A stretch of DNA of 6,022 nt. Source: Trebonia sp. (GTDB lineage Bacteria > Actinomycetota > Actinomycetes > Streptosporangiales > Streptosporangiaceae). Positions within the stretch are counted from its first letter, which is position 1. The number at the start of each line of letters is the position of its first letter. Below, one piece after another: positions 1 to 5,640 of this stretch. A model generated the notes under the pieces. It was not told the DNA's origin, searched no databases, and saw only the letters and a program-made list of their open reading frames with translations. The position numbers and the translations under genes are program-made. The stretch covers positions 1 through 6,022 of the forward strand of contig JASHXJ010000127.1 in the NCBI GenBank assembly GCA_030043595.1, in the 5' to 3' direction.

Positions 1-362
1 TTCACCCACTCCCAGGTGACCTGGTGCCGTTCGATGGCCGTCACCAGCCGCTGCCACAGGTCGGCGTTCTTGACCGGCTGGCGCCCGGCGGTCTTCCACC
101 CGTTGCGCTGCCAGCGGTCGGCCCATTTGGTGATCCCGTCGAGCAGGTACCTGCTGTCGGTGTGCAGCCTGACCGGCACCGGCCTGGTCAGCGCCTCGAG
201 CGCCTGGATGGCGGCCATCAGCTCCATGCGGTTGTTCGTGGTCAGCGGCTCGCCGCCGTGCAGCTCTTTCTCCGCGTTCCCGTACCGCAGCACGACACCC
301 CACCCGCCCGGCCCCGGATTGCCGCTGCAGGCACCGTCGGTATAGATCACGGCCTCACCCAT
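1..362 (-). CDS. rnhA: Ribonuclease HI, 3' end cut by the window edge
   Basis: Cytoplasmic, metal-dependent endonuclease that cleaves the RNA strand of RNA-DNA hybrids (Okazaki primers, R-loops). About 120 codons are present, starting at the ATG at 362-360. They follow E. coli RNase HI (155 residues) closely: the YTDGACSGNPGPGGWG block at residues 7-22, TTNNRMELMAAIQALEAL at 41-58, TDSRYLLDGI at 68-77, WKTAGRQPVKNADLWQRL and finally WEWV. Three of the four catalytic acidic residues are visible: D9, E47 and D69. The fourth (E. coli D134) and the H124 loop lie beyond the left edge, because the window stops just before the usual KGHxGH segment. An in-frame stop lies at 404-402, and the ATG gives the usual short N-terminus. 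There is no Shine-Dalgarno sequence; a -10-like TAGCCT lies 7 nt before the ATG, suggesting a leaderless mRNA. It diverges from the amidohydrolase. Identification is firm. Confidence 0.95.
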   Translation of the reverse strand, partial: MGEAVIYTDGACSGNPGPGGWGVVLRYGNAEKELHGGEPLTTNNRMELMAAIQALEALTRPVPVRLHTDSRYLLDGITKWADRWQRNGWKTAGRQPVKNADLWQRLVTAIERHQVTWEWV

Positions 363-369
363 GCCGCAC

Positions 370-375
370 AGGCTA
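370..375 (-). promoter_or_regulatory. Predicted -10 box for rnhA (leaderless type)
   Basis: Read on the minus strand, TAGCCT fits the actinobacterial TANNNT -10 consensus and is followed by exactly 7 nt and the rnhA ATG. Transcription would start at or next to the start codon. No convincing -35 element is visible. Confidence 0.5.
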
Positions 376-389
376 TCGCCGCCGGCCGC

Positions 390-395
390 TACGAT
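390..395 (+). promoter_or_regulatory. Predicted -10 box for the amidohydrolase gene
   Basis: TACGAT fits TANNNT and lies 8 nt before the ATG at 404. It supports that upstream start with a leaderless transcript, since no Shine-Dalgarno sequence precedes 404. It sits only 14 nt from the oppositely directed rnhA -10 box. Confidence 0.45.
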
Positions 396-403
396 CGCGA
401 CTC

Positions 404-2110
404 ATGACCTTGGGACGGAACCGCACCCGCGATCCGGCGGGGATGGCGGACCTGGTCCTCGCCGGCGGGAAGATCCGCACGCCAGCCCATCCATCCGGCT
501 TCGTCCAGGCGGCGGCGATCAGCGGCGGCCTGATCCAGGCGCTTGGCAGCGACGACCAGATAAAGGAGCACATAGGCCCGCGGACGCGGGTGATCGGCCT
601 GCGCGGCCGGCTGGCGATCCCGGCGTTCGGCGACGCGCACGTGCACCCGGTCCAGGGCGGGCTGGAAAGCCTGCGCTGCGACCTGGCCGGCACGCGGACC
701 AGGCAGGAGTGCCTGGACTCGATCGCGGCCTACGCCGCCGGGCTGCCGCCCGGCGGCTGGGTGCTCGGCGGCGGCTGGCCGATGGCGGGCTTCCCGGGGG
801 GCATTCCCGCGGCCGCGGATCTCGACACGGTGACCGGCGGGCGGCCCGCGTTCCTGCCGAACCGCGACCACCACACGGCCTGGGTGAATTCGGCTGCGCT
901 GACGCTGGCGGGAATCACGAAACGCACGCTCGATCCGCCCGACGGGCGGATCGAGCGCGACCACGCGGGCGCCCCCACTGGCGCGCTGCACGACGGCGCG
1001 ATGCGGCTGGTCGCGGACCACGTCCCGCCGCCAGCGCAGGCCGAGCTCACCGCGGCGCTGCTCGCCGCGCAACGGCACCTCCACGAGCTCGGCATCACCA
1101 GCATCCAGGACGCGTGCGTCGGCGCGGCGGGCGAGCTCGGCATGCCGGACGCGTTCGATACCTACTGCCGGGCCGCCGCGGACGGGCTGCTGACCTGCCG
1201 GGTCACCGGGTCGCTGTGGTGGGACCGGTCCCGAGGGCTGCGCCAGGTCGCGGAGCTGCAGGCCCGCCGCGCTAAAGCCGCGCAGAGCGGCGGCCGCTTC
1301 CGCGCCAGCACGGTCAAGCTGATGCTGGACGGGGTCTGCGAGACGTTCACCGCCGCGATGAGCACGCCGTACCTGGACGCGCACGGGCATCCCACCGGCC
1401 ACAAGGGAAGCCTGTTCATCGACCCGGAAGAACTCGGCGAAGCCGCCGCGCAGCTGTCCGGCCTGGGCTTCCAGCTGCACTTCCACGCGATCGGGGACCG
1501 CGCGGTCACGGCCGCGCTCGACGCGCTCGCCGAACTGCCGGCCGCGCAGCGGGCGAGCGGCCGGCACCACATCGCCCACCTGGAGTTCATCAGCCCGCCT
1601 GACCTGGACCGGTTCGCCCGGCTCGGCGTGGCGGCCACCTTCCAGCCGCTGTGGGCGTGCGAGGACGAGCAGGTCGCGGAGCTCACCGTGCCCCTCGTCG
1701 GCGCCGAGCGGGCCGGCTGGCTGTACCGGATCGGCGCGGTCCTGCGCCATGGCGCGAAGGTCGCGTTCGGCAGCGACTGGCCGGTTTCCAGCGCGGACCC
1801 GCTGCAGGGAATGCACGTGGCCGTCAACCGGGTGCTGTCGGCCCGGCTCGGCGAGCCGGGCACGCCGGAGACCACGCGGCCGCTGCTGCCCGCGGAGGCG
1901 ATCACCGTGGACGCGGCGATCGATGCCTTCACCCAGGGCGTCGCCTATGTCAACCACGAGGACGACGTGGCGGGAACGCTGGCGCCCGGCAAGCTCGCTG
2001 ACGTGGCAGTGCTCGACCAGGACCTGTACACGATCGCGCCCGGCCGGATCGGCGATACCTCGGTGGCGCTGACGATCGCCGGCGGCCAGGTCGTGCACGG
2101 CGACGAGTGA
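404..2110 (+). CDS. Metal-dependent amidohydrolase, YtcJ-like (amidohydrolase_3)
   Basis: Probable cytoplasmic hydrolase of amide, formamide or related C-N bonds with a TIM-barrel metal site; the substrate cannot be told from sequence. The 568 residues match the usual length of YtcJ-like proteins, the group that includes N-substituted formamide deformylase. Visible in order: an N-terminal beta-sandwich strand (ADLVLAGGKIRT, 15-26), the metal motif FGDAHVHP with H79 and H81, the family's DPPDGRIERD-type loop near residue 180, K305 in VKLMLDG (a candidate metal-bridging or active-site lysine), HFHAIGDRA with H361, HIAHLEF with H392, and FGSDWPVSSADPL with D458. The C-terminus returns to the beta-sandwich (GTLAPGKLADVAVLDQDL). 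There is no signal peptide. The ATG at 443 (MADLVLAGG) is an alternative start and closer to typical family N-termini; 404 is preferred because a -10 box lies just before it. The gene contains a perfect 14-bp inverted repeat at 927-957. No neighbour suggests a pathway. Confidence 0.92.
   Translation: MTLGRNRTRDPAGMADLVLAGGKIRTPAHPSGFVQAAAISGGLIQALGSDDQIKEHIGPRTRVIGLRGRLAIPAFGDAHVHPVQGGLESLRCDLAGTRTRQECLDSIAAYAAGLPPGGWVLGGGWPMAGFPGGIPAAADLDTVTGGRPAFLPNRDHHTAWVNSAALTLAGITKRTLDPPDGRIERDHAGAPTGALHDGAMRLVADHVPPPAQAELTAALLAAQRHLHELGITSIQDACVGAAGELGMPDAFDTYCRAAADGLLTCRVTGSLWWDRSRGLRQVAELQARRAKAAQSGGRFRASTVKLMLDGVCETFTAAMSTPYLDAHGHPTGHKGSLFIDPEELGEAAAQLSGLGFQLHFHAIGDRAVTAALDALAELPAAQRASGRHHIAHLEFISPPDLDRFARLGVAATFQPLWACEDEQVAELTVPLVGAERAGWLYRIGAVLRHGAKVAFGSDWPVSSADPLQGMHVAVNRVLSARLGEPGTPETTRPLLPAEAITVDAAIDAFTQGVAYVNHEDDVAGTLAPGKLADVAVLDQDLYTIAPGRIGDTSVALTIAGGQVVHGDE
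927..957. repeat. Perfect 14-bp inverted repeat with 3-nt centre, inside a CDS
   Basis: The left arm CGCTCGATCCGCCC (927-940) and right arm GGGCGGATCGAGCG (944-957) are exact reverse complements around GAC. In the amidohydrolase frame they encode part of TLDPPDGRIERD. As RNA this would be a very stable hairpin in the middle of the message. Confidence 0.9.
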
Positions 2111-2138
2111 GAACTTGCTGGTCACAGAAGGCCGGGAT

Positions 2139-2157
2139 CGTTCGGGATAAGGGAAGG
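2139..2157 (+). repeat. Short dispersed motif, copy 1
   Basis: CGTTCGGGATAAGGGAAGG begins 28 nt after the amidohydrolase stop codon. An inverted copy at 5382-5400 matches it at 18 of 19 positions, including the first 14 without a break. The function is unknown; both copies lie shortly downstream of a stop codon in the same reading direction. Confidence 0.6.
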
Positions 2158-2160
2158 AGA

Positions 2161-2181
2161 ACCGGGCACCGACGTGCCGGT
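2161..2181 (+). terminator. Stem-loop after the amidohydrolase gene, possible terminator
   Basis: ACCGGGCAC (2161-2169) pairs with GTGCCGGT (2174-2181), giving 8 base pairs with one bulged G and a CGAC loop. A weaker CGGCC/GGCCG hairpin follows at 2195-2211. Neither has a T-tract, so at most this is a U-less terminator of the kind proposed for actinobacteria, or an mRNA 3'-end stabiliser. It lies upstream of the predicted ppk2 promoter. Confidence 0.35.
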
Positions 2182-2230
2182 GAACACACGTCCCCGGCCG
2201 TGACCAGGCCGCCTTAATGTGTTCTGCTAG

Positions 2231-2236
2231 TAGCGT
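2231..2236 (+). promoter_or_regulatory. Predicted -10 box for ppk2, deciding its start
   Basis: TAGCGT fits TANNNT and is followed by exactly 7 nt and a GTG at 2244 that is in frame with ppk2. The same spacing recurs at rnhA, maf, the oxidoreductase and the DUF1707 gene. If this is the promoter, transcripts cannot include the in-frame ATG codons at 2217 or 2238. Confidence 0.5.
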
Positions 2237-2243
2237 GATGCGT

Positions 2244-3167
2244 GTGCTGCCATCGCCGGGCTCGGAAGACCCGGCTGACCTCGCCGTCCTCGCCGGGCTG
2301 ACCGTAGAGGACACTGACGACGACGACCCGGTCCTGCTCTGGCCCGACGGGCGCCAGGTGGACACCTGGCGTGAGGACTACCCGTATGAAGAGCGGATGC
2401 CGCGCGAGGAGTACGAGAAGGCGAAACGGCTGCTGCAGATCGAGCTGGTCAAGCTGCAGAACTGGGTCAAGGACACCGGGCAGCGGCTGATCATCGTGTT
2501 CGAGGGGCGGGACGCGGCCGGAAAAGGCGGCACGATCAAGCGCTTCACCGAGCACCTGAACCCGCGCGGCGCGCGCGTGGTGGCGCTGGAGAAGCCCACC
2601 GAGAGAGAACGGACCCAGTGGTATTTCCAGCGGTACGTGAATCACCTGCCGTCCTCCGGGGAGATGGTGCTGTTCGACCGGTCCTGGTACAACCGGGCCG
2701 GCGTGGAGCGGGTGATGGGCTTCTGCACGCCGGAGGAGTACCTGGAGTTCATGCGCGAGGCGCCGGAATTCGAGCGGATGCTGGTCCATTCGGGGCTGTC
2801 GCTGACGAAGTTCTGGTTCTCGGTGACGCGCACCGAACAGCGCACGCGATTCATCATCCGGCAGGTCGACCCGGTACGGCAGTGGAAGCTGAGCCCGATG
2901 GACATCGAGTCGCTGGACAAGTGGGACGAGTACACCGAAGCGAAAGAGGCGATGTTCTTCTACACGGACACGGCCGACGCCCCGTGGACGGTGGTGAAGA
3001 GCAACGACAAGAAGCGCGCCCGGCTCGAGGCCATGCGGCACATCCTCGAGCAGTTCGATTACCCAGGAAAGGACGACGAGGTCGTAGGCAAACCCGACCG
3101 GAAGATAATCGGCCCGCCGTCACTGCTGTCCGAGCGGGCCACGTTCCAGTCGTTCATGCGATTGTGA
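2244..3167 (+). CDS. ppk2: Polyphosphate kinase 2, class I
   Basis: Cytoplasmic kinase that transfers phosphate between inorganic polyphosphate and nucleoside diphosphates, normally favouring NTP synthesis. Numbered from the longest reading (ATG at 2217): an acidic N-terminus, WREDYPYEERMPREEYEKAK around 51-70, Walker A EGRDAAGKGGTIKRF with catalytic D99 and K103, the EKPTERERTQWYFQRYV segment, Walker B MVLFDRSWYNR with D154 and R155, the lid region with RTRFIIRQVDPVRQWKLSP, then MDIESLDKWDEYTEAKEAMF and SNDKKRARLEAMRHIL. The single full-length domain of about 300 residues and GRDAAGKGG fit class I. The start is ambiguous: ATG 2217, ATG 2238 or GTG 2244. No Shine-Dalgarno sequence precedes any of them; GTG 2244 has a -10 box 7 nt upstream and is chosen, giving 307 residues. 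All three starts leave the domain intact. It leads a two-gene unit with the PPOX-type gene. Confidence 0.94.
   Translation: MLPSPGSEDPADLAVLAGLTVEDTDDDDPVLLWPDGRQVDTWREDYPYEERMPREEYEKAKRLLQIELVKLQNWVKDTGQRLIIVFEGRDAAGKGGTIKRFTEHLNPRGARVVALEKPTERERTQWYFQRYVNHLPSSGEMVLFDRSWYNRAGVERVMGFCTPEEYLEFMREAPEFERMLVHSGLSLTKFWFSVTRTEQRTRFIIRQVDPVRQWKLSPMDIESLDKWDEYTEAKEAMFFYTDTADAPWTVVKSNDKKRARLEAMRHILEQFDYPGKDDEVVGKPDRKIIGPPSLLSERATFQSFMRL
2352..2371. repeat. 20-bp near-palindrome at the start of ppk2
   Basis: CGCCAGGTG (2352-2360) and CACCTGGCG (2363-2371) are perfect reverse complements around GA. The element lies about 110 nt inside ppk2, over the GRQVDTWRE codons. It could be a dyad operator, an mRNA hairpin, or chance in GC-rich coding DNA. 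Confidence 0.7.
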
Positions 3168-3169
3168 TC

Positions 3170-3829
3170 ATGAGCATCACGCAGACCCCGCGAACGCGGA
3201 GCATGCCCGCGGAGATCACCTCCGCCGACGAACTGCGGGCGGCGCTCGGCGGGCTGCCGACGCCGCGGGCCGCCGCCAAGGTGCGCGCCACCCTGCACCC
3301 GCGCCAGGCCGAATGGCTGCGCGCCTCGCCGTTCTGCGTGATCGCGACGTCCGACGCCGCGGGGAACTGCGACGCCTCCCCGAAGGGCGACCCCGCCGGG
3401 CGGCTGATTCACGTGCTGTCGCCGACGTCGATCGTCATACCGGAACGGCCGGGCAACAAGCGCGCTGACGGCTACCTCAACGTGCTCGCCAACCCGCATG
3501 TCGGGATCATCTCGCTGATCCCTGGCCGGGAGGACACGCTGCGGGTCAACGGCAGGGCGCGGCTGGTACGGGACGCGCCGTTCTTCGACGACCTGGCCGT
3601 CCGCGGGCGGCGTCCGCTGCTGGCGATGATCGTGGACATCGACGAGGTGTTCTTCCACTGCGCGAAGGCATTCATGCGATCCGGGCTGTGGCGGCCGTCG
3701 TCCTGGCCGGCGCCGGAGGCGCTGCCGTCGGTCGCGGCGCTGTGCAAGGCGGTCCAGGACACGCCCGAGACGCTGGAAGAACTCGAGGCGTACTACGCGC
3801 CCGAGCATTACTCCACGCTGCTGTACTGA
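3170..3829 (+). CDS. PPOX-type FMN-dependent protein (MSMEG_1061/DR_2398-like)
   Basis: Probable flavin (FMN) binding protein with the split beta-barrel of the pyridoxamine 5'-phosphate oxidase superfamily; its reaction is not known. The 219 residues match that group: an N-terminal helix region, FCVIATSDAAGNCDASPKGD at 55-74 (core barrel strands), IVIPERPGNKRADGYLNVLANPHVG around 88-112 with the PxRxGN-type flavin-contact segment, RVNGRARLVRD around 125-135, and the C-terminal FFHCAKAFMRSGLW motif. No signal peptide or membrane segment is visible. The ATG lies 2 nt after the ppk2 stop. An in-frame GTG at 3164 would overlap that stop as GTGA. Either arrangement implies translational coupling to ppk2, and no separate promoter is seen. 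Its last 22 nt overlap the end of convergent maf. The family call is by motif memory, and the subfamily is less certain. Confidence 0.87.
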   Translation: MSITQTPRTRSMPAEITSADELRAALGGLPTPRAAAKVRATLHPRQAEWLRASPFCVIATSDAAGNCDASPKGDPAGRLIHVLSPTSIVIPERPGNKRADGYLNVLANPHVGIISLIPGREDTLRVNGRARLVRDAPFFDDLAVRGRRPLLAMIVDIDEVFFHCAKAFMRSGLWRPSSWPAPEALPSVAALCKAVQDTPETLEELEAYYAPEHYSTLLY

Positions 3830-4410
3830 TTCCACAGCGCCGGGATCGTCACGCCAACGCCGGCGAGCAGCCGGCGCAGCAGCGGCAGCGATATCCCGAT
3901 CACGTTGGTGTGGTCGCCGTCGATGGAGTCGATGAACCAGCCGCCGAGGCCCTCGATCGTGAACGCCCCGGCCATCATCAGGGGCTCCCCGGTGGCGACG
4001 TACGTCTCGATTTCGTGGTCTGTCGGGGTGCCGAAGCGGACCGTCGTCGCGGCCACGCCCTGCAGGCTGCGGCCGGAGGAGGCGTCGATCACGCAGTGCC
4101 CGGTGAGCAGCGTGCCCTCCTTGCCCGCCATCTGGCGCCAGCATTCGATGGCCTCGGCGGCGCCGGCGGGCTTGCCGTACGCGCGGCCGTCAAGGTCGAG
4201 CATCGAGTCGCAGCCGATCACCACGCCGTCCTCCAGCTGCGCGGCGACCGAGGTTGCCTTCGCGGCCGCGAGCAGGCCGACGAGCTCGGCGGTCGTCGCG
4301 GCCGCGTAGGCGTCCTCGTCGACGCCGCTGACGATCACCTGCGGGTCCAGGCCCGCGGCGCGCAGCACGGTAAGCCTGGCGGGGGAAGCCGAAGCGAGAA
4401 CGACACGCAC
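3808..4410 (-). CDS. maf: Maf-family nucleoside triphosphate pyrophosphatase
   Basis: Cytoplasmic house-cleaning enzyme that hydrolyses non-canonical or excess nucleoside triphosphates to monophosphate plus pyrophosphate; in Bacillus, overexpressed Maf inhibits septum formation. The 200 residues are full length. They start with the signature LASASPARLTVLRAAGL (5-21), followed by SGVDED (28-33), GCDSMLDLDGRAYGKP (66-81) with catalytic-type D68 and K80, TGHCVIDASSG, YVATGEPLMMAGAFTIEGLGG, and the conserved end SIDGDHTNVIGISLPLLRRLL. The GEPLMMAGAF/IDGDHTNVIG region resembles the dTTP/UTP-type (YhdE) enzymes more than YceF, though substrate preference is inferred. The start is GTG (4410-4408), without a Shine-Dalgarno sequence but with a -10 box (TAAGGT) 7 nt upstream, so a leaderless mRNA is likely. 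It diverges from the oxidoreductase gene and converges on, and overlaps, the PPOX gene. Confidence 0.93.
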   Translation of the reverse strand: MRVVLASASPARLTVLRAAGLDPQVIVSGVDEDAYAAATTAELVGLLAAAKATSVAAQLEDGVVIGCDSMLDLDGRAYGKPAGAAEAIECWRQMAGKEGTLLTGHCVIDASSGRSLQGVAATTVRFGTPTDHEIETYVATGEPLMMAGAFTIEGLGGWFIDSIDGDHTNVIGISLPLLRRLLAGVGVTIPALWNQYSSVE

Positions 4411-4417
4411 GGGTCAG

Positions 4418-4423
4418 ACCTTA
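4418..4423 (-). promoter_or_regulatory. Predicted -10 box for maf (leaderless type)
   Basis: On the minus strand TAAGGT is followed by 7 nt and the maf GTG. It lies 20 nt from the oppositely directed -10 box of the oxidoreductase gene, so each promoter's -35 region falls on or next to the other's -10 box. Confidence 0.55.
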
Positions 4424-4443
4424 CGCGGTACGGCGCCGGGCCG

Positions 4444-4449
4444 TAGCAT
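4444..4449 (+). promoter_or_regulatory. Predicted -10 box for the Gfo/Idh/MocA gene
   Basis: TAGCAT is followed by 7 nt and the ATG at 4457, again the leaderless geometry. A weak -35 candidate, TTACGC (4421-4426), lies 17 nt upstream and overlaps the maf -10 box. Confidence 0.55.
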
Positions 4450-4456
4450 CGGTCCC

Positions 4457-5377
4457 ATGGTGCGCCGCCGAGGTCTGATGCGGTTCGGCCTCGTCGGAAC
4501 CGGGTTCTGGGCGCGGACCACGCACGCGCCCGCCCTCGCTTCCACTGCGGGCAGCACGCTCGCCGCAGTCTGGGGACGGGATGCCAGCGCGGCGGAGTCG
4601 CTCGCGGCCGGATACGGCGCCGTGGGTTACGCGGACCTCGGCGCCTTCCTCGACGCCGTGGACGCGGTCGCGTTCGCGGTGCCGCCGCACGTACAGGCAC
4701 CGCTCGCCATCCGGGCGGCCGAAGCCGGCAAGCACCTGCTGCTCGAGAAGCCGATCGCGCTGTCGGCCGACGAGGCGGACAAGCTCGTCGCCGCAGTCGA
4801 GTCCGGCGGGGTCGCTTCGGTGGTGTTCTTCACGGCGCGGTTCAACACCGAGATCCGCGCCTGGCTCACCGACGAGCACGCGCGCGGCGGCTGGTCCGGC
4901 GGCGGCTGGTCCGGCGGGGTCGCGGTCTGGCTCGGCTCGGCCCTGCAGCCGGGCAACCCGTTCAACACGCCGTGGCGGCGGGAGAAGGGGGCCCTGTGGG
5001 ACCTCGGCCCGCACGTGGTGTCCCTGCTGTGGGCCTGCCTCGGCCCGGTGACCTCCGTTTCCGCCGTGGCCGGCGCGTCGGATGTGACGCACCTGGTGAT
5101 GCGGCACTCCGGCGGAGCGTCGAGCACGGCCACGGTGACGCTGAGCGCCCCGCCGGCCGCCACAGGAAACAACCTGTTCGTGTGGGGTGAAGCGGGACGT
5201 TCGGTGATGCCTGCCACGCCGGTCGACCCGGTGGCGGCACTGCGCGTGGCGGTGAGCGAACTTGCCGCCGGTGCTGCCGGGGGGCATCTCGCGCACCCGT
5301 GTGACGTCAGGTTCGGCCGCGAGGTGGTCCGGGTGCTCGCCGCCGCCGGCGCACAGCTAGCCGGCCGTTCCGCTTAG
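4457..5377 (+). CDS. Gfo/Idh/MocA-family NAD(P)-dependent oxidoreductase
   Basis: Probable cytoplasmic dehydrogenase acting on a sugar, inositol or related polyol; the substrate is unknown. The 306 residues are slightly short for the family (about 320-380). The N-terminal Rossmann fold shows FGLVGTGFWAR at 10-20 (GxGxxA-like nucleotide loop), AFAVPPHVQAPLAIRAAEAGKHLLLEKP with the family E97-K98-P99, and then the C-terminal alpha/beta domain with WRREKGALWDLGPHVVSLL, whose GPH supplies the usual active-site histidine position. A second-domain loop holds a tandem GGWSG duplication at 144-153. The ATG at 4457 is chosen from the -10 box 7 nt upstream. The ATG at 4478 (MRFGLVGTG) is a reasonable alternative, with GAGGT only 3 nt before it. 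It is divergent from maf and has no obvious pathway partner here. Confidence 0.92.
   Translation: MVRRRGLMRFGLVGTGFWARTTHAPALASTAGSTLAAVWGRDASAAESLAAGYGAVGYADLGAFLDAVDAVAFAVPPHVQAPLAIRAAEAGKHLLLEKPIALSADEADKLVAAVESGGVASVVFFTARFNTEIRAWLTDEHARGGWSGGGWSGGVAVWLGSALQPGNPFNTPWRREKGALWDLGPHVVSLLWACLGPVTSVSAVAGASDVTHLVMRHSGGASSTATVTLSAPPAATGNNLFVWGEAGRSVMPATPVDPVAALRVAVSELAAGAAGGHLAHPCDVRFGREVVRVLAAAGAQLAGRSA
4886..4915 (+). repeat. Perfect 15-bp tandem duplication, in frame
   Basis: GGCGGCTGGTCCGGC occurs twice in direct succession (4886-4900 and 4901-4915), adding a second GGWSG pentapeptide to the oxidoreductase. The copies are identical even at third codon positions, which suggests a recent slippage event. 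Confidence 0.9.
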
Positions 5378-5381
5378 GCTC

Positions 5382-5400
5382 CCTTTCCTTATCCCGAACG
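5382..5400 (-). repeat. Short dispersed motif, copy 2 (inverted)
   Basis: On the minus strand this reads CGTTCGGGATAAGGAAAGG, matching copy 1 at 2139-2157 with one mismatch. It starts 21 nt after the stop of the hydrolase remnant on the same strand, and on the plus strand lies 4 nt after the oxidoreductase stop. Confidence 0.6.
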
Positions 5401-5421
5401 GAGCGTTGCTGCTCTGCTCGC

Positions 5422-5640
5422 TCAGCCGGATCGTCCGGCCAGCCAGGCCATGGCCGCGGCCGCCGCCCCGAGGATGGACACGTGCCCTTCGCCAGGGCGC
5501 AGCCACAGCGCCGCCCCGCTGATCCGGCGCGCCAGCCACTCGCCGTGCGCACTCGGCACGACGCGGTCCGCGCCGCCGTGCAGCACCAGGGTGGGCACGG
5601 TGACCAGCTGCGGATCGAAACCCCACGGGCGGCTCCCGTC
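5422..5640 (-). pseudogene. C-terminal remnant of an alpha/beta hydrolase
   Basis: Reading down from 5640, 72 codons and a TGA encode a recognisable hydrolase C-terminus: SRPWGFDP, then VPTLVLHGGADRVVP, a helix with HGEWLARRI, and GEGHVSIL. The acid of the catalytic triad (D codon at 5568-5566) and the histidine (H codon at 5484-5482) are both present. The N-terminal two-thirds, with the oxyanion strand and the GxSxG nucleophile, is missing. The frame stays open upstream to a TAA at 5760-5758 but contains no ATG, and the residues before SRPWGFDP (LFSRRAVVRVHEASSGDG) do not look like a hydrolase. The only in-frame start I see, a GTG before PTLVLHGG, would give a non-functional piece. It appears to be a 5'-deleted gene, probably inert. 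No donor copy is visible in the window. Confidence 0.75.

Noticed and set aside
389..2365. A 658-codon open frame on the minus strand, opposite the amidohydrolase gene
   Set aside because: It mirrors the GC-rich third positions of the real gene. Its translation is rich in Arg, Ala and Gly with no recognisable domain, while the plus-strand gene has complete catalytic motifs.
3059..4144. A 361-codon open frame on the minus strand spanning the PPOX gene and half of maf
   Set aside because: It is out of frame with maf, crosses two well-supported genes, and shows only Arg-rich low-complexity protein.
4421..5296. A 291-codon open frame on the minus strand under the oxidoreductase
   Set aside because: A shadow of the real gene, with compositionally biased protein and no domain.
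5425..5439. Hairpin GCCGGA-TCG-TCCGGC as a terminator for the convergent genes
   Set aside because: The stem is only 6 bp, lies in the last codons of the remnant, and has no T-tract on either strand.
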